Below, piece by piece: positions 35,496 through 45,206 of a DNA stretch of 64,000 bases. The notes under the pieces were generated by a model. It was not told the origin of the DNA and ran no database searches. It saw only the letters and a list, made by a program, of their open reading frames with translations. The position numbers and the translations under genes are program-made. The stretch lies in the NCBI GenBank assembly GCA_963829355.1, contig CAWHHZ010000004.1, forward strand, positions 62,001 through 126,000, in the 5' to 3' direction. This DNA is from CAWHHZ01 sp963829355. Lineage in GTDB: Bacteria > Acidobacteriota > Thermoanaerobaculia > Gp7-AA8 > JAHWKK01. Within the stretch, counting starts at the first letter, position 1, and each line of letters begins with the position of its first letter.

Positions 35496-38400
35496 ATGGA
35501 GCTACTCTTCGGTTGCCTCGCGGTGGCGTTTACACTCGCGATTCCGATTCTGACGTTGTGGGCGCTCGTTCGCGCCACGGCGAACCAGAAGAGGATCGTC
35601 GAGCTGGAGTCCGAGCTACGCCGGCTGCGTATCGCCGTTCAAGAGCTGGGCGGCGGTGCAGTCTCGGTCGCGCCGGCGGAAGAACCGACGCGAGAGGGAT
35701 CGGAACCGTTTACTCCGGCCCCGGTCCGGTCCATAGACCCGTATCCCGCTACCGTCGAGCCACCTCCGGAGCGTGCTCCCGTTTCCGAACCTCTCGCCAC
35801 GCCGACGCCACGCGAGTCGGAGGTACCGGCGCCGCAGCCCGCCGCCGCAGCGTATTCGGCGTCTCTCCCACTCACGGAGCGAGCTCCGCAGGACGCCGGT
35901 GACCCGGCGCAGAGTCCTCCTCCGCCACCTCCACCATCGGAACCACCTCCACCATCCGAACCACCGCCACCGTCATTGTTCGACCAGCTTCGCGAGTTCG
36001 ACTGGGAGAGCCTGATCGGAGTGAAACTGTTCTCGTGGATCGCCGGGGTTGCGCTCGCACTCGCCGCGATCTTCTTTCTCAAGTACTCATTCGAGCAGGG
36101 TCTTCTGCAGCCGCCGGTCCGAATGGCGATCGGAATGATCACTGGGATCGGTCTGCTCGTCCTGTGCGAGCTCCGCATCGCCGAACGCTATCGCGTCACC
36201 GCCAACGCGCTCGATGCCGCGGGGATCGCAATCCTGTATGCGACCCTCTTCTCGTCGTACGCGATCTGGCAACTGCTTCCGGGCGCTGCCACCTTCGCGA
36301 TGATGATCCTCGTGACGGCGGTCGCGGTCGGACTCTCGATCCGGCGTGACTCCGTGTTCATCGCACTCCTCGGACTGATCGGCGGCTTCGCGACTCCGGC
36401 GATGCTCTCGTCCGGTGAGAACCATCCGATCACCCTGTTTTCGTACCTTCTGATGCTCAACGCGGGTCTCGCGTGGGTCGCATACAAGAAGCGATGGCCG
36501 GTCCTCGCTGTTCTGGCGCTCGCCTTCACGACGATCTACCAATGGGGCTGGGTCGTGCGGTTCCTCGACACCTCGAGCCTGCCACTCGCGGTCTCGATCT
36601 TCCTCGCATTCCCGCTGCTCGCCGTCGGCGCATTCTTCTTCGGTGCGAGGAAGGACGAGAACGGGGAAGAGAGCACCTTCGGCAGGAGTGCGGCCGTGGC
36701 GTCGATCGTCCCGGTCACCTTCGCTGTCTTTCTCGCAGCGGTTCCTGCCTACGGTGAGCATCATCATCTCCTGTTTGCGTTTCTCGTTCTCGTCGACCTC
36801 GGCCTCGCCATCGTCGCCGCGAGCCGGCGTGGTCCGGAAGCTCTGCACGCCGTGGGCGCCATCTCGACGGTCCTCGTCGTCGCGATCTGGGCAGGGATCT
36901 CCTGGACCGGCGCAGCATGGCCCTCGGTTCTCGGCTGGACGGCGGCACTCGTTGCGCTCTACCTCCTCACACCCGTCATCGTCGGGGCGGCGGCAAACAC
37001 GGCCGACGGTTCGTCAACCCGCCGGTTTCAGCTCAGCCCATTCGCCGGCGTCGGCACTCACGCGATCTGGGCAGCACCACTGCTTCTGTTCATGTTTCCG
37101 GTGCTGGCCGCGATCGAGCCAGCGGTCGCGTCTCCCTGGTTGCTCTTCGGTACGCTCTTCGTCCTCGTTGGTGCGATCGCAGTCGTCGCGGCGAGGAAGG
37201 CGATGCCGCGTCTCTATCATCTCGCCGCCCTGCTCGCGATCGTCGCCGAGGTCACCTGGACGGCGAAGCACCTGAGTCCGGGGACACTGATGGAGGCACT
37301 GATCGTCTACGGTGCGTTTGCGATGCTGTTCATCGCCGTGCCGGTCTGGACGGCGAGGGATGAGCGATCGGTGGCGATCGAAGGAGCGCCACACCTGCTC
37401 GGCAGCTTCATACTGCTCTTTCTCCTCGCCGGCGGTGCGGTCGCGAATCTCGCCCTTCCGGGACTCGCGCTCCTCATCGTGATCCTCCTCTGCGGTCTGT
37501 ATCTCCGTCGATCGAGCCCGGCCATGATCGCGATCGGACTCGTGCTCGCGTGGCTCGTTCTGCAGACCTGGTGGTCGACGGCGACCGTGGCAGGAAATCT
37601 CGTGCCGGCGCTGATCGTCCTCGCCGGTCTCTCGCTGCTGATTCTCGCGGGGGGCTGGTGGATGCAGCGCGAGGCCGGAACTACCGCGGCTGGTCCGAAT
37701 GTCTATCTCGCACTCGTCGGCCACATCTTTCTGATTTTCGTCGCGTCCCGGATCGAGCTGACCGTGCCGCCCTGGCCACTGCTCGCGATCCTGGCGCTCC
37801 TCGCGCTGGCGATTGCGGCGGTATCGCATCTGACGAGGAACGGATGGTTGCTCGTGGCGGACCTCGTTGCCACACAGGCGGTACTCGTCGTCTTTGCCGC
37901 AACCGCGCGTTCCGGACCGTGGCCGGCCACGGCGGTCGTTGCGACTTCGATCACTGCGGCCTTCGGTCTGGTCTGGCTGGCGCTCAGCGGCAGGTCTCGC
38001 GACTGGCCGGACGAAGAACGGCGGCTTCTCTCCATCGCCGCGCTCGCGGGTCTCTTCCTCGGTCAGGTCGTCGTGATTGTTGCAACGCAGCACGAACTTC
38101 CGCCGTTCGCCCTCATTCTCTCCGCGCACCTGTTTCTGCTTCTCGGGATCCTCGTGATCGCCGCGCGAACCGGCTGGCACGTCGTCGCCGTTCTCGCGGC
38201 GGTTCCAGCCTCCACGGCGATGTTTCTCTACCGCAGTGGCTACGACGCCGATCACTGGGTGCGCGAAATGACGCTCGGGACCTCGCTCTATCTGATCTTC
38301 ATCGCGTACCCGCTGGCGCTCGGCAGGCGGGTGGGACGCGAGCTCGAGCCCTATCTCGCTCCGATTCTCGTCAGTGCAACGTACTTCTTCTTTGCGCGAG

Positions 38401-39257
38401 ACGGGCTGGTCCTGCGCGGCTACGGAGACGTGATCGGTCTGCTGCCGGTCGTACAGGCCGCCATTCTTGCCCTCCTTCTATACAACCTGCTGAGGATCGA
38501 GCCTGCCGGAGAGCGAGCGACGGGGCGACTCGCTCTGGTCGCGGGTGTCGCGCTGGCCTTCGTCACCGTGGCGATTCCTCTTCAGCTCGACCGCGAGTGG
38601 ATCACGCTCGGGTGGGCGCTCGAGGGAGCTGCTCTGGTGTGGCTGTTCCGCAAGGTTCCCCACAGCGGCCTGCTCTTCTCGGCGGCTGGTCTCCTCGCCG
38701 TGGTGTTCATCCGGCTGGCGTTCAACCCGGCTGTCCTCGCGTACCATCCACGGAGCGACACACCGATCCTCAACTGGTATCTGTACACGTACGCGGTCAG
38801 TGCCGCCGCGATGTTCATCGCCGCGCGATTGCTTCCCTCGCCGCCGGACAACCTGCGTCGAAGACTCACTGCCGTCTGGACGACCTGCGGGACGATCCTG
38901 CTTTTCCTGCTGCTGAACATCGAGATCGCCGATTACTTCTCGAAGGGCCCGACGATCACGTTCAACTTCTCCGCCGGACTCGGCCAGGACCTGACGTACA
39001 CGCTCGGTTGGGCCGTCTTCGCGATCGTCCTCCTGATCGTGGGACTCGTCTCACACAATCGGCCCGCCCGAATGGCGGCGATCGGACTACTGCTCGCGTC
39101 GGTCCTCAAGGGGTTCCTTCGTGACCTGATGAAGCTGGGTGGGCTCTACCGGATCGCATCACTCGTCGGGCTCGCCATCGCTCTGGCAATCGTCGCAGTA
39201 CTGCTGCAGAGGTTCGTGCTCTCGACGAGGAAGACCGAGGGAGAGGCGGTTCCATGA
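35496..39257 (+). CDS. DUF2339 family large polytopic membrane protein
   Basis: 1253 residues. An N-terminal helix and coiled coil (to ~50), a Pro/Glu-rich linker (50-165), then the family hallmark REFDWESLIGVKLFSWIAGVAL and about 30 closely packed transmembrane helices to the end. DUF2339 proteins have no established function. The next gene overlaps its last four bases and encodes DUF3999, its usual partner, so the two probably form one envelope unit. Confidence 0.9.
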   Translation: MELLFGCLAVAFTLAIPILTLWALVRATANQKRIVELESELRRLRIAVQELGGGAVSVAPAEEPTREGSEPFTPAPVRSIDPYPATVEPPPERAPVSEPLATPTPRESEVPAPQPAAAAYSASLPLTERAPQDAGDPAQSPPPPPPPSEPPPPSEPPPPSLFDQLREFDWESLIGVKLFSWIAGVALALAAIFFLKYSFEQGLLQPPVRMAIGMITGIGLLVLCELRIAERYRVTANALDAAGIAILYATLFSSYAIWQLLPGAATFAMMILVTAVAVGLSIRRDSVFIALLGLIGGFATPAMLSSGENHPITLFSYLLMLNAGLAWVAYKKRWPVLAVLALAFTTIYQWGWVVRFLDTSSLPLAVSIFLAFPLLAVGAFFFGARKDENGEESTFGRSAAVASIVPVTFAVFLAAVPAYGEHHHLLFAFLVLVDLGLAIVAASRRGPEALHAVGAISTVLVVAIWAGISWTGAAWPSVLGWTAALVALYLLTPVIVGAAANTADGSSTRRFQLSPFAGVGTHAIWAAPLLLFMFPVLAAIEPAVASPWLLFGTLFVLVGAIAVVAARKAMPRLYHLAALLAIVAEVTWTAKHLSPGTLMEALIVYGAFAMLFIAVPVWTARDERSVAIEGAPHLLGSFILLFLLAGGAVANLALPGLALLIVILLCGLYLRRSSPAMIAIGLVLAWLVLQTWWSTATVAGNLVPALIVLAGLSLLILAGGWWMQREAGTTAAGPNVYLALVGHIFLIFVASRIELTVPPWPLLAILALLALAIAAVSHLTRNGWLLVADLVATQAVLVVFAATARSGPWPATAVVATSITAAFGLVWLALSGRSRDWPDEERRLLSIAALAGLFLGQVVVIVATQHELPPFALILSAHLFLLLGILVIAARTGWHVVAVLAAVPASTAMFLYRSGYDADHWVREMTLGTSLYLIFIAYPLALGRRVGRELEPYLAPILVSATYFFFARDGLVLRGYGDVIGLLPVVQAAILALLLYNLLRIEPAGERATGRLALVAGVALAFVTVAIPLQLDREWITLGWALEGAALVWLFRKVPHSGLLFSAAGLLAVVFIRLAFNPAVLAYHPRSDTPILNWYLYTYAVSAAAMFIAARLLPSPPDNLRRRLTAVWTTCGTILLFLLLNIEIADYFSKGPTITFNFSAGLGQDLTYTLGWAVFAIVLLIVGLVSHNRPARMAAIGLLLASVLKGFLRDLMKLGGLYRIASLVGLAIALAIVAVLLQRFVLSTRKTEGEAVP

Positions 39258-41203
39258 CTCTACGGATTGCGGCAGTCTGCGTTGCGCTCGTCGCCGTCGC
39301 CGCCGGAGGTGGAGATGACGCGCGGCTGGAACGAATGATCGAACCAGCGGGTGCCGGAGCGAACAGGCTCGAGGTCGACGCGGCGCTCCTCGCCTCGTCG
39401 AATCCGCTCCGCTACGACGGCTCCCGTTTCACCGGCGGTCTGCACGATCTCCGAATCTATCGTGGTTCCATCGAGGTACCGTATCTCCTGATCGCTCCGG
39501 TGGGATCGGAAGCGCAGTGGATCAGCGGATCCGTGCTGCCGGTCCAGCCGACGAAAGAGGAGAGCGGGTTCGAGCTCGACCTGGGGGAGGTTCGTGTGGT
39601 CGACGCGTTGCGGCTTCCCGATCTTCGCGCGCCATTTCTCAAGCGGTTCCGCCTCGAGGGGAGTGGAGATCGGGAGCGCTGGACGCTGCTGGAGGGTGAA
39701 GGAACGTTGTTCGATCTTCCGTCCGAGAATCTCGCGCTTCGCGAAGTCGCGTTCGAGCCGGGGGAGTACCGTTATCTGCGCGTGACGTGGGACGACCGGT
39801 CGAGCGGTCGCGTCTCCCTGCCGCGTTCGCCCGAAGCGAGACTCGCGACGCGGGCGTCGAGTGAGCCGGCCCGGTATCGGGTGAACGTGGAGAAGCGTCC
39901 GAGTGAGCCGGGGACGAGCCGCTATCATCTGACTCTTCCTGCCGACGATCTCCCGGCGCGAGCGATCGTTCTGGAATCCGAGGAGGAGACGCTTTCGCGG
40001 CCGGCGACGATTCATGAAATCCGTTACGCAAGAGGTGAGGCGCTGCCGGTCGAGCTCGGCGAATCGCTGCTTCGAAAAGTGGAGAGAGATGGCGCCACGG
40101 CTTCCGACCTCCGGATCGCGATCGACGAACCGGACGGTCCGGAGCTCGAGCTCGTCATCGATGACGGAGACAATCCTCCGTTCCGGCTGGAGAGCGCATT
40201 CGTCGAGCTGCCTCCCTTGCCCTGGATCTACTTCGAGACCGACTCCGCCGCACCGCTCGTCGCGAGGTTTGGCGACGAGGATGCCGAGGCTCCCCGCTAC
40301 GATCTCGAAGCGAAGCGGGACGGAATCGTGTTGTCGCGGGTTCCGGTGGCGGAGTGGGGTGCGCTGAGCAGTGCCGCTTCGACGACAGCCTCGAGCGAGT
40401 TCCCCTCTTTCGGGGGAGCGCCGATCGATCGCGATTCCTTCCACTGGATGAAGCCGGTCCCGAAGTCTCCGGCCGGTCTGACGTCGCTTCTCGTCGACGC
40501 GGAAGCGCTGGCGCACTCGAACGGGCTCGCCGATATTCGGATCGTGACCGGCGAGGGAACCCAGGTTCCGTATCTCGTCGAGCGCCGGGACGAGCCGATG
40601 GAGATCGCACTCACCGTAGGCGAACGACGCGAGATCCAGGACGGGCGCTCGCGCTACGAGATCGCGCTTCCGTGGTCGACTGTGCCTCGCGGAACGCGAC
40701 TGATGCTGGAGACGGAGTCTCGCGTGTTTCACCGAGAGCTCGAGTTGATTTCCGCGAACGAATCACGAAACCGAAGCACACTCGCGACTGCTCTCTGGAC
40801 GCACAGCGGGATCGATCGGCCGGCTCGTCCGCTCGTTCTCGATCCTCCGCTGAGTGGTCACGAGACGATCGCGCTGCTCGTCGACGAAGGCGACAACGCC
40901 CCGCTCGAGATCAGCGCCGCGACGCTTCTCGTTCCTTCGGTCCGGCTCCGCTTCATCCGCGACGACGACTCGCCGCTCGAGCTACTCTACGGCGCCCCTT
41001 CGATGAAGGCTCCCCGCTACGACATCGACATGCTCGCCCCCCACCTCTTCGGAAGACGCGCCCGCGAGATCGAGGCCGGTCCCGCGCAGCCGCTTCGCGA
41101 CATCCCGTCGGAGGACACTCAACGACACTGGTTCTGGATCGTCGTCGCAGCGAGCGCAATCGTCCTCTTCCTGGTCATCGCCCGCGTGCTGAAGGGAAGC
41201 TGA
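39254..41203 (+). CDS. DUF3999 family protein
   Basis: 649 residues. N-terminal signal region, a long beta-rich exported domain made of at least two repeats (HDLRIYRGSIEVPYLLI … and LADIRIVTGEGTQVPYLVE are internal duplicates), and a C-terminal membrane helix (FWIVVAASAIVLFLVIARVL). Matches DUF3999, usually encoded next to DUF2339; here translationally coupled by an ATGA overlap. Function unknown. The C-terminal anchor implies most of it faces the periplasm. Confidence 0.88.
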   Translation: MTLRIAAVCVALVAVAAGGGDDARLERMIEPAGAGANRLEVDAALLASSNPLRYDGSRFTGGLHDLRIYRGSIEVPYLLIAPVGSEAQWISGSVLPVQPTKEESGFELDLGEVRVVDALRLPDLRAPFLKRFRLEGSGDRERWTLLEGEGTLFDLPSENLALREVAFEPGEYRYLRVTWDDRSSGRVSLPRSPEARLATRASSEPARYRVNVEKRPSEPGTSRYHLTLPADDLPARAIVLESEEETLSRPATIHEIRYARGEALPVELGESLLRKVERDGATASDLRIAIDEPDGPELELVIDDGDNPPFRLESAFVELPPLPWIYFETDSAAPLVARFGDEDAEAPRYDLEAKRDGIVLSRVPVAEWGALSSAASTTASSEFPSFGGAPIDRDSFHWMKPVPKSPAGLTSLLVDAEALAHSNGLADIRIVTGEGTQVPYLVERRDEPMEIALTVGERREIQDGRSRYEIALPWSTVPRGTRLMLETESRVFHRELELISANESRNRSTLATALWTHSGIDRPARPLVLDPPLSGHETIALLVDEGDNAPLEISAATLLVPSVRLRFIRDDDSPLELLYGAPSMKAPRYDIDMLAPHLFGRRAREIEAGPAQPLRDIPSEDTQRHWFWIVVAASAIVLFLVIARVLKGS

Positions 41204-41243
41204 CGACCGAGGAGGACGAGGATTAGTGGGCGTCGGGTCTCCG

Positions 41244-41438
41244 GTGGGGGTCGGGTCTCCAGGCCCGACTCGCGGAGGGCTCCAGCCCTCCGCAAAGCCA
41301 GTCAAATGAAAAGAAGGGGTGCCGTCAAGATCCACGCGACTGACCTACCCCCACGATTCTGAATCCTGCCCGACATTTCCTGCTTTGCGGGGGGGGTGGA
41401 GCCCCGCCGCGAGTCGGCCCTGGAGGGCCAACCCCCAC
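41244..41438. repeat. ~195-bp palindromic repeat, family C copy 3
   Basis: 195 bp, complete, same orientation as the other copies, with a slightly altered left end (GTGGGGGTCGGGTCTCC). It fills the gap between the convergent DUF3999 and AlkA genes and ends 10 bases before the AlkA stop codon. Confidence 0.85.
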
Positions 41439-41447
41439 GGGCCCCCA

Positions 41448-42089
41448 TTACCGGCTGAGATAGTGGTGCCAGAGGAGGCGGGCGGCGACCGAGCGCAGGG
41501 GGCGCCACGGTTCGGCGAGCTCGGTAAGCTCCGCGGGTGTGGGGTCGTGATCGAGGCGCTTCACCTCGCGTGCTGCGACGACCAGGGCGCGATCGCCGAC
41601 GGGCCAGATGTCGGGACGTCCGAGGACCATCAGGAGATAGACATCGGCGGTCCAGGTGCCGATCCCGGTCAATGCCGTGAGCTCGCGCCTCGCCCGGTCG
41701 TCTTCCATCCCTTCCAGTGCGTCCGGATCGAAACTTCGGTCGAGAATCGCCTGGGAGAGCAGGCGGACGTAGCGGCTCTTCTGCCGGCTGAATCCGATCT
41801 TGCGGAGGGTCGTGTCATCGAGCTGGAGAAAGTTCTCAGGCGTGAGCGATGCGACGTGCCCGACGAGGCGGTCGTACGCTGCTCGTGCCGAGGCGAGCGA
41901 CACCTGCTGCTCGAGAATCATGAGCACGAGTGTCGGAAAGCCAGCCGGTCGCGGCCACAACGGAGGCGGACCGAATCGTTCGTGAATGTTCGCGAGATCG
42001 ACATCGACCGAGATGAGCCGTTCGACCGCGGCGGGGAGAGTCGCGTCGCTGATTCGTCGCGGGAACTGTCGGCCTGATCGATGCGGCAT
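41448..42089 (-). CDS. DNA-3-methyladenine glycosylase II (AlkA-like)
   Basis: 213-residue HhH-GPD base-excision glycosylase. The hairpin LTALTGIGTWTADVYLL (~138-154) and the catalytic aspartate in WPVGDRALV (Asp166) are both present; MILEQQVSLASA is the typical helix before it. It lacks the N-terminal Ada-like domain of E. coli AlkA, as in many short bacterial forms. It excises alkylated purines. Start ATG 42087-42089. Confidence 0.88.
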   Translation of the reverse strand: MPHRSGRQFPRRISDATLPAAVERLISVDVDLANIHERFGPPPLWPRPAGFPTLVLMILEQQVSLASARAAYDRLVGHVASLTPENFLQLDDTTLRKIGFSRQKSRYVRLLSQAILDRSFDPDALEGMEDDRARRELTALTGIGTWTADVYLLMVLGRPDIWPVGDRALVVAAREVKRLDHDPTPAELTELAEPWRPLRSVAARLLWHHYLSR

Positions 42090-42148
42090 GGCGGGGGAGT
42101 GGGGCGGGTCGCCCGGTAATCAGATGAGTATAGCGAAGCGTGGCGATC

Positions 42149-42715
42149 TCAGAACGACAGGCTGATCATCTCCAGACCGACTTCGAACCTTGCGACCGTC
42201 CTGAGCCCCGGAGGGGCGACAGAAAGTAGCCGGGGGCAAGCGAGGAACGAGCGCCGCCCCCGGGTCCTTTCCGCGAAGTCATGTCTCTCCTTCCGTGTTG
42301 CTCGTCTCGCACTGATCATTCGAATGCGTTCTTCACCGAAACCCCGATGAGAAACTAGAGTGTCCGGCATTTGACAATCCCGCAGCGTCTTCTTGTGGAC
42401 GGTGCGGTAGAACGTGCAGCACTTCTTCATTTCGACCGAAGGGCGAGAAGTTTTCCGGATATGCGGGTTGATCACGCCCACCGAGATGTTGAGCTTATCG
42501 ATGACGGCTCTGATGGGTGCGACGAGATCAGAGTCGTTCGAGACGACCGCTGCGACATCGTAGTTGCCGGAAAAACCATCGCAGATCAGCTCGGTCGCGA
42601 GGTTCACATCCGAGCCTTTTTCCTTCATGTCGATGACCCAGACGCGCCCTCCGCCGTCCGCGCGCGTCAATTCTCTGGCAGTGTCACGATTGACCAATAT
42701 GCATCGATCGTGCAT
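42149..42715 (-). pseudogene. Truncated NYN (LabA-like PIN) domain gene
   Basis: Only the C-terminal half of an NYN/LabA-type domain is visible: GGRVWVIDMKEKGSDVNLATELICDGFSG, DVAAVVSNDSDLVAPI and a conserved tail (PHIRKTSRPSVEMKKCCTFYR). The N-terminal strand with the first catalytic aspartate and an own start region are missing; the sequence changes character just where the vapBC promoter begins (about 42690-42715). NYN domains are putative RNases. After about 42345 the frame no longer looks like the family. Most likely inactivated when the vapBC module was inserted. Confidence 0.65.
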
Positions 42716-42727
42716 CATCGTGCATAT
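42697..42727. promoter_or_regulatory. Palindromic operator over the vapB start
   Basis: Outer arms ATATGCA (42697-42703) and TGCATAT (42721-42727), with further ATCGTGCATC direct repeats inside. It overlaps the vapB start codon, the typical position for an operator bound by the antitoxin or the antitoxin-toxin complex. Confidence 0.6.
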
Positions 42728-42917
42728 GAGAACGACACTGAACATCGATGACGAACTGCTCGAGGAAGCGTCGCGACTCACCGGAATCGAGGAGAAGACA
42801 AGCCTCGTTCGTCGCGGTCTCGAGGCCCTGGTCGCACTAGAGAGCTCCCGCCGACTTGCCCGGCTCGGAGGAACCGAGAAGAAGCTGAGACCCGTCCCGA
42901 GGAGACGCCAGGGTTGA
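42726..42917 (+). CDS. vapB: VapB-type antitoxin
   Basis: 63 residues. The N-terminal RTTLNIDDELLEEASRLTGIEEKTSLVRRGLEALV is a ribbon-helix-helix-like VapB pattern, followed by a basic disordered tail that would bind the toxin. Stop overlaps the vapC TTG start by 4 bp. The start lies inside a palindromic operator, which suggests autorepression. Confidence 0.85.
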   Translation: MRTTLNIDDELLEEASRLTGIEEKTSLVRRGLEALVALESSRRLARLGGTEKKLRPVPRRRQG

Positions 42918-43276
42918 AGGTTCTCGTCGACACCTCGGTCTGGATCGATCACCTGAGGGTCGGAGACGATAATCTGTCGCGACTGCTCGACGAGGGGGGA
43001 GTCCTCTGCCATCCCTTCGTGGTCGGTGAGCTCGCATGCGGCAACCTGCGCAATCGGAGTGAGATCCTCGACCTTCTCGGAAATCTTCCCTCGGCCGCCG
43101 TGGCGCAGCACGATGAAGTCCTGCGAATGATCGAGCAACGAAGGCTCTCCGGGAAGGGAATCGGCTGGATCGACATGCATCTGATCGCATCCTCTCTGCT
43201 CGGGGGCTGCACAATCTGGACGCGCGATCGGAAGCTCGCCGCGGTGACGAAGACTCTGAAGATCATGATGGGATGA
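42914..43276 (+). CDS. vapC: VapC-type PIN domain toxin
   Basis: 120 residues with the PIN nuclease residues: Asp6 (VLVDTSVWIDHL), Glu39 (VGELACG), Asp87 (WIDMHLIASS) and Asp105 (WTRDRKL). All acidic ligands are present, so a functional Mg-dependent RNase is expected, with tRNA or rRNA as the usual VapC target. Starts with TTG overlapping the vapB stop. Confidence 0.88.
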   Translation: MKVLVDTSVWIDHLRVGDDNLSRLLDEGGVLCHPFVVGELACGNLRNRSEILDLLGNLPSAAVAQHDEVLRMIEQRRLSGKGIGWIDMHLIASSLLGGCTIWTRDRKLAAVTKTLKIMMG

Positions 43277-43340
43277 AGAGGAAGCCTGCCTCCTGCGTTA
43301 CGCTCGATTCGGCTCCTCGACGGAGGGAAGAGGGACCGCT

Positions 43341-43466
43341 GGGGGCCAGGTCTTTGGGGGCCAGGTCTTTGGTTTTCGGTTTGATCTACCGATCGTAGAA
43401 TCTGAGGGTGTTTTGGGCGAAAATTCTACGGGTAGTAGACCAGCAAAAAGCAAAGACCCGGCCCCC
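43341..43466. repeat. Palindromic repeat, family D copy 1 (with partial tandem duplication)
   Basis: Left end GGGGGCCAGGTCTTT occurs twice in a row (43341 and 43357), then GGTTTTCGGTTTGATCTACC and an end CAAAGACCCGGCCCCC. Terminal arms are near-perfect inverses. Other copies at 47156 and 53153, fragment at 45056. Confidence 0.8.
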
Positions 43467-43472
43467 ATTTCC

Positions 43473-43651
43473 CAGCTCCAACTCGCGGAGGGCTCCGGCC
43501 CTCCGCAAGCCAGGCAAATGAAAAGAAGGGGGATGTCCTCGAAATCCACGACGACTGACCTACCGCCGCGAGTCTGGATCCTGGCGGACATCTCTCGCTT
43601 TGCGGGGGGCTGGAGCCCCGCCGCGAGTCGGCCCTGGAGAGCCGACCCCCC
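43473..43651. repeat. ~180-bp family C repeat copy 4 (left end lost)
   Basis: Starts within the left arm (CAGCTCCAACTCGCGGAGGGC), continues through the TTGCGGGGGGCTGG right arm to GGAGAGCCGACCCCCC. It follows directly after the family D copy, the same order seen at 47156-47492. The rest of the 43277-43703 gap is repeat text with no gene. Confidence 0.8.
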
Positions 43652-43703
43652 ATTTCCTCGATTCAGGACTTCCCCACGATTGCCAGGACGACGAGGCGCA
43701 TCG

Positions 43704-44861
43704 TCAGCCGAGTATCTCGCCGGAGTGCAGGCGTTCGAGAAACACCCCGACGGGGAGGACGCGTGTCCCCTCCACATCGAGCTCCGAGGATCCACGATAG
43801 ACGATATAGCTCGTCGCCTTCTTTCCTTGCAGAAATGACGCGATTCCCTTCCGGTGCTCCCTCCTGAACTCCGTGGCATGCTTCACCTCGATCAGCACGA
43901 TCTGGTCTCCGTACCACCAGACGAAGTCGACCTCAGAGCCGCTCGGCGTGGCCCAGTACCCGAGCGACCCCTTCGTGCGGGAGTAGTGGAGATAGCTTTG
44001 GATCTCCTGATGAATCAGGTGCTCGAAGGCAATTCCGTCCCAGTCCGCCGGCAGCGGCTGGTCAAATCCTCCGGCGGCGGCCCGCAGAACACCCGGATCG
44101 AACCAGTAGAACTTCGGAAGGCCGATCTCCTTGACCTTCGCTCGCGGTCGGTACGCTGGAAGCCAGTGACCGATGAGCGTGTCGACGAGCACGTCGAAAT
44201 AGCCGCGCGCCGTGTCACGGGAGATTCCGGCGTCGCGCGCGAGCCCTGCGATGTTCGTCTTCTGCCCGGCGGCGAGTGAGGTGACCGCAAGAAACCGGCT
44301 GAACGGCCCGAGATCGCGCACCAGCGCCTCTGCCTTGATCTCCTCGGAGAGGTAGGTCGTCACGTATGCCTGGAGGAAATCCTCGCGCATCTCGTCATCC
44401 GCTGCGTTGACGCTCAGAGGCATGGCCCCGTATCGAACGAGTTGCTCCAGCGAGACCGCCCCTCCAAGCTCGGCAGTCGTCAGGGGAAAGAGGTTCCTCA
44501 CGATTGCCCGGCCGGCGAGAAGATTCGCTGCACCCTTCTTCAGCTTCCGAGCAGAGGAGCCGGTCAGCACGAAGTGCTTGTAACCTTTCTCCTCCATCAG
44601 GAAATGAACGTCGTCGAGTAGAGCTGGTGCACGCTGCACCTCATCCAGCACGATCCAACGCTCCCGGGGCTGCGCCAGTACCTCGGATCGGAACAGTGAT
44701 CGATTCCGCTGATAGCGGAGCATCGTTTCCGGGGGGAGAAGGTTGATTACCAGTGCGTCGCGGTAATTCTCGCGAACCCAGGTACTCTTGCCCGTGCCTC
44801 GTGGTCCGAACAGAAAGAAAGAGTGCCCTGGAGGCTCGAGTGATCGTGTATACATCGACAC
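43704..44861 (-). CDS. AAA ATPase with DUF4143 C-terminal domain
   Basis: 385 residues. Walker A FGPRGTGKST (19-27), Walker B WIVLDEVQRAP, sensor LTGSSARKLKKG, then the winged-helix and DUF4143 domain with nuclease-like GSEVDFVWW … LIEVKHA. DUF4143 ATPases are common mobile accessory genes with unproven roles, possibly DNA-linked. Listed start is GTG 44861; ATG 44855 is an alternative. The start lies inside a long palindrome. Confidence 0.82.
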   Translation of the reverse strand: MSMYTRSLEPPGHSFFLFGPRGTGKSTWVRENYRDALVINLLPPETMLRYQRNRSLFRSEVLAQPRERWIVLDEVQRAPALLDDVHFLMEEKGYKHFVLTGSSARKLKKGAANLLAGRAIVRNLFPLTTAELGGAVSLEQLVRYGAMPLSVNAADDEMREDFLQAYVTTYLSEEIKAEALVRDLGPFSRFLAVTSLAAGQKTNIAGLARDAGISRDTARGYFDVLVDTLIGHWLPAYRPRAKVKEIGLPKFYWFDPGVLRAAAGGFDQPLPADWDGIAFEHLIHQEIQSYLHYSRTKGSLGYWATPSGSEVDFVWWYGDQIVLIEVKHATEFRREHRKGIASFLQGKKATSYIVYRGSSELDVEGTRVLPVGVFLERLHSGEILG

Positions 44862-44886
44862 CGATTTTACCGCAAAAATGGTGTCG
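44856..44886. promoter_or_regulatory. 31-bp palindromic operator over the DUF4143 ATPase start
   Basis: Arms CGACACC (44856-44862) and GGTGTCG (44880-44886) plus inner ATTTT/AAAAT, centred on TACCGCA. It overlaps the likely GTG/ATG start on the minus strand, so bound protein would block transcription or initiation. No further gene lies between here and 45207. Confidence 0.5.
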
Positions 44887-45055
44887 CTGTCTACGCTGTA
44901 ACGCCGGGATCTCGCCTCCAGCGAGTACCGGCGTCGTCAGGACCTGTGGTCCTCGCCGCGAGAGAGGCTGCGTATATTCGGGTGCCTCGGCGCCCGTCCC
45001 TTTCATGATTTCGTATGCGAGGGTTTGGTTTGCACGGTTCCGTGTGGAGGCTCTG

Positions 45056-45098
45056 CTGGGGGCCAGGTCTTTCGCTTTCAGTTCGATCTGCCAGTCGT
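45056..45098. repeat. Family D repeat, left-end fragment
   Basis: GCTGGGGGCCAGGTCTTTCG followed by a diverged TTCAGTTCGATCTGCCAGTCGTA; no right end is present. Confidence 0.6.
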
Positions 45099-45206
45099 AC
45101 CTCGGGTTCCCGTGAGAACGACCGGCAAGCTTCCGGCGTGAGGCGGGCGGGGGCTGGATCTTGCAGGAGGGGTGTGCTCAGCGTCGTTCTTCCGTACGCC
45201 ATAGAC

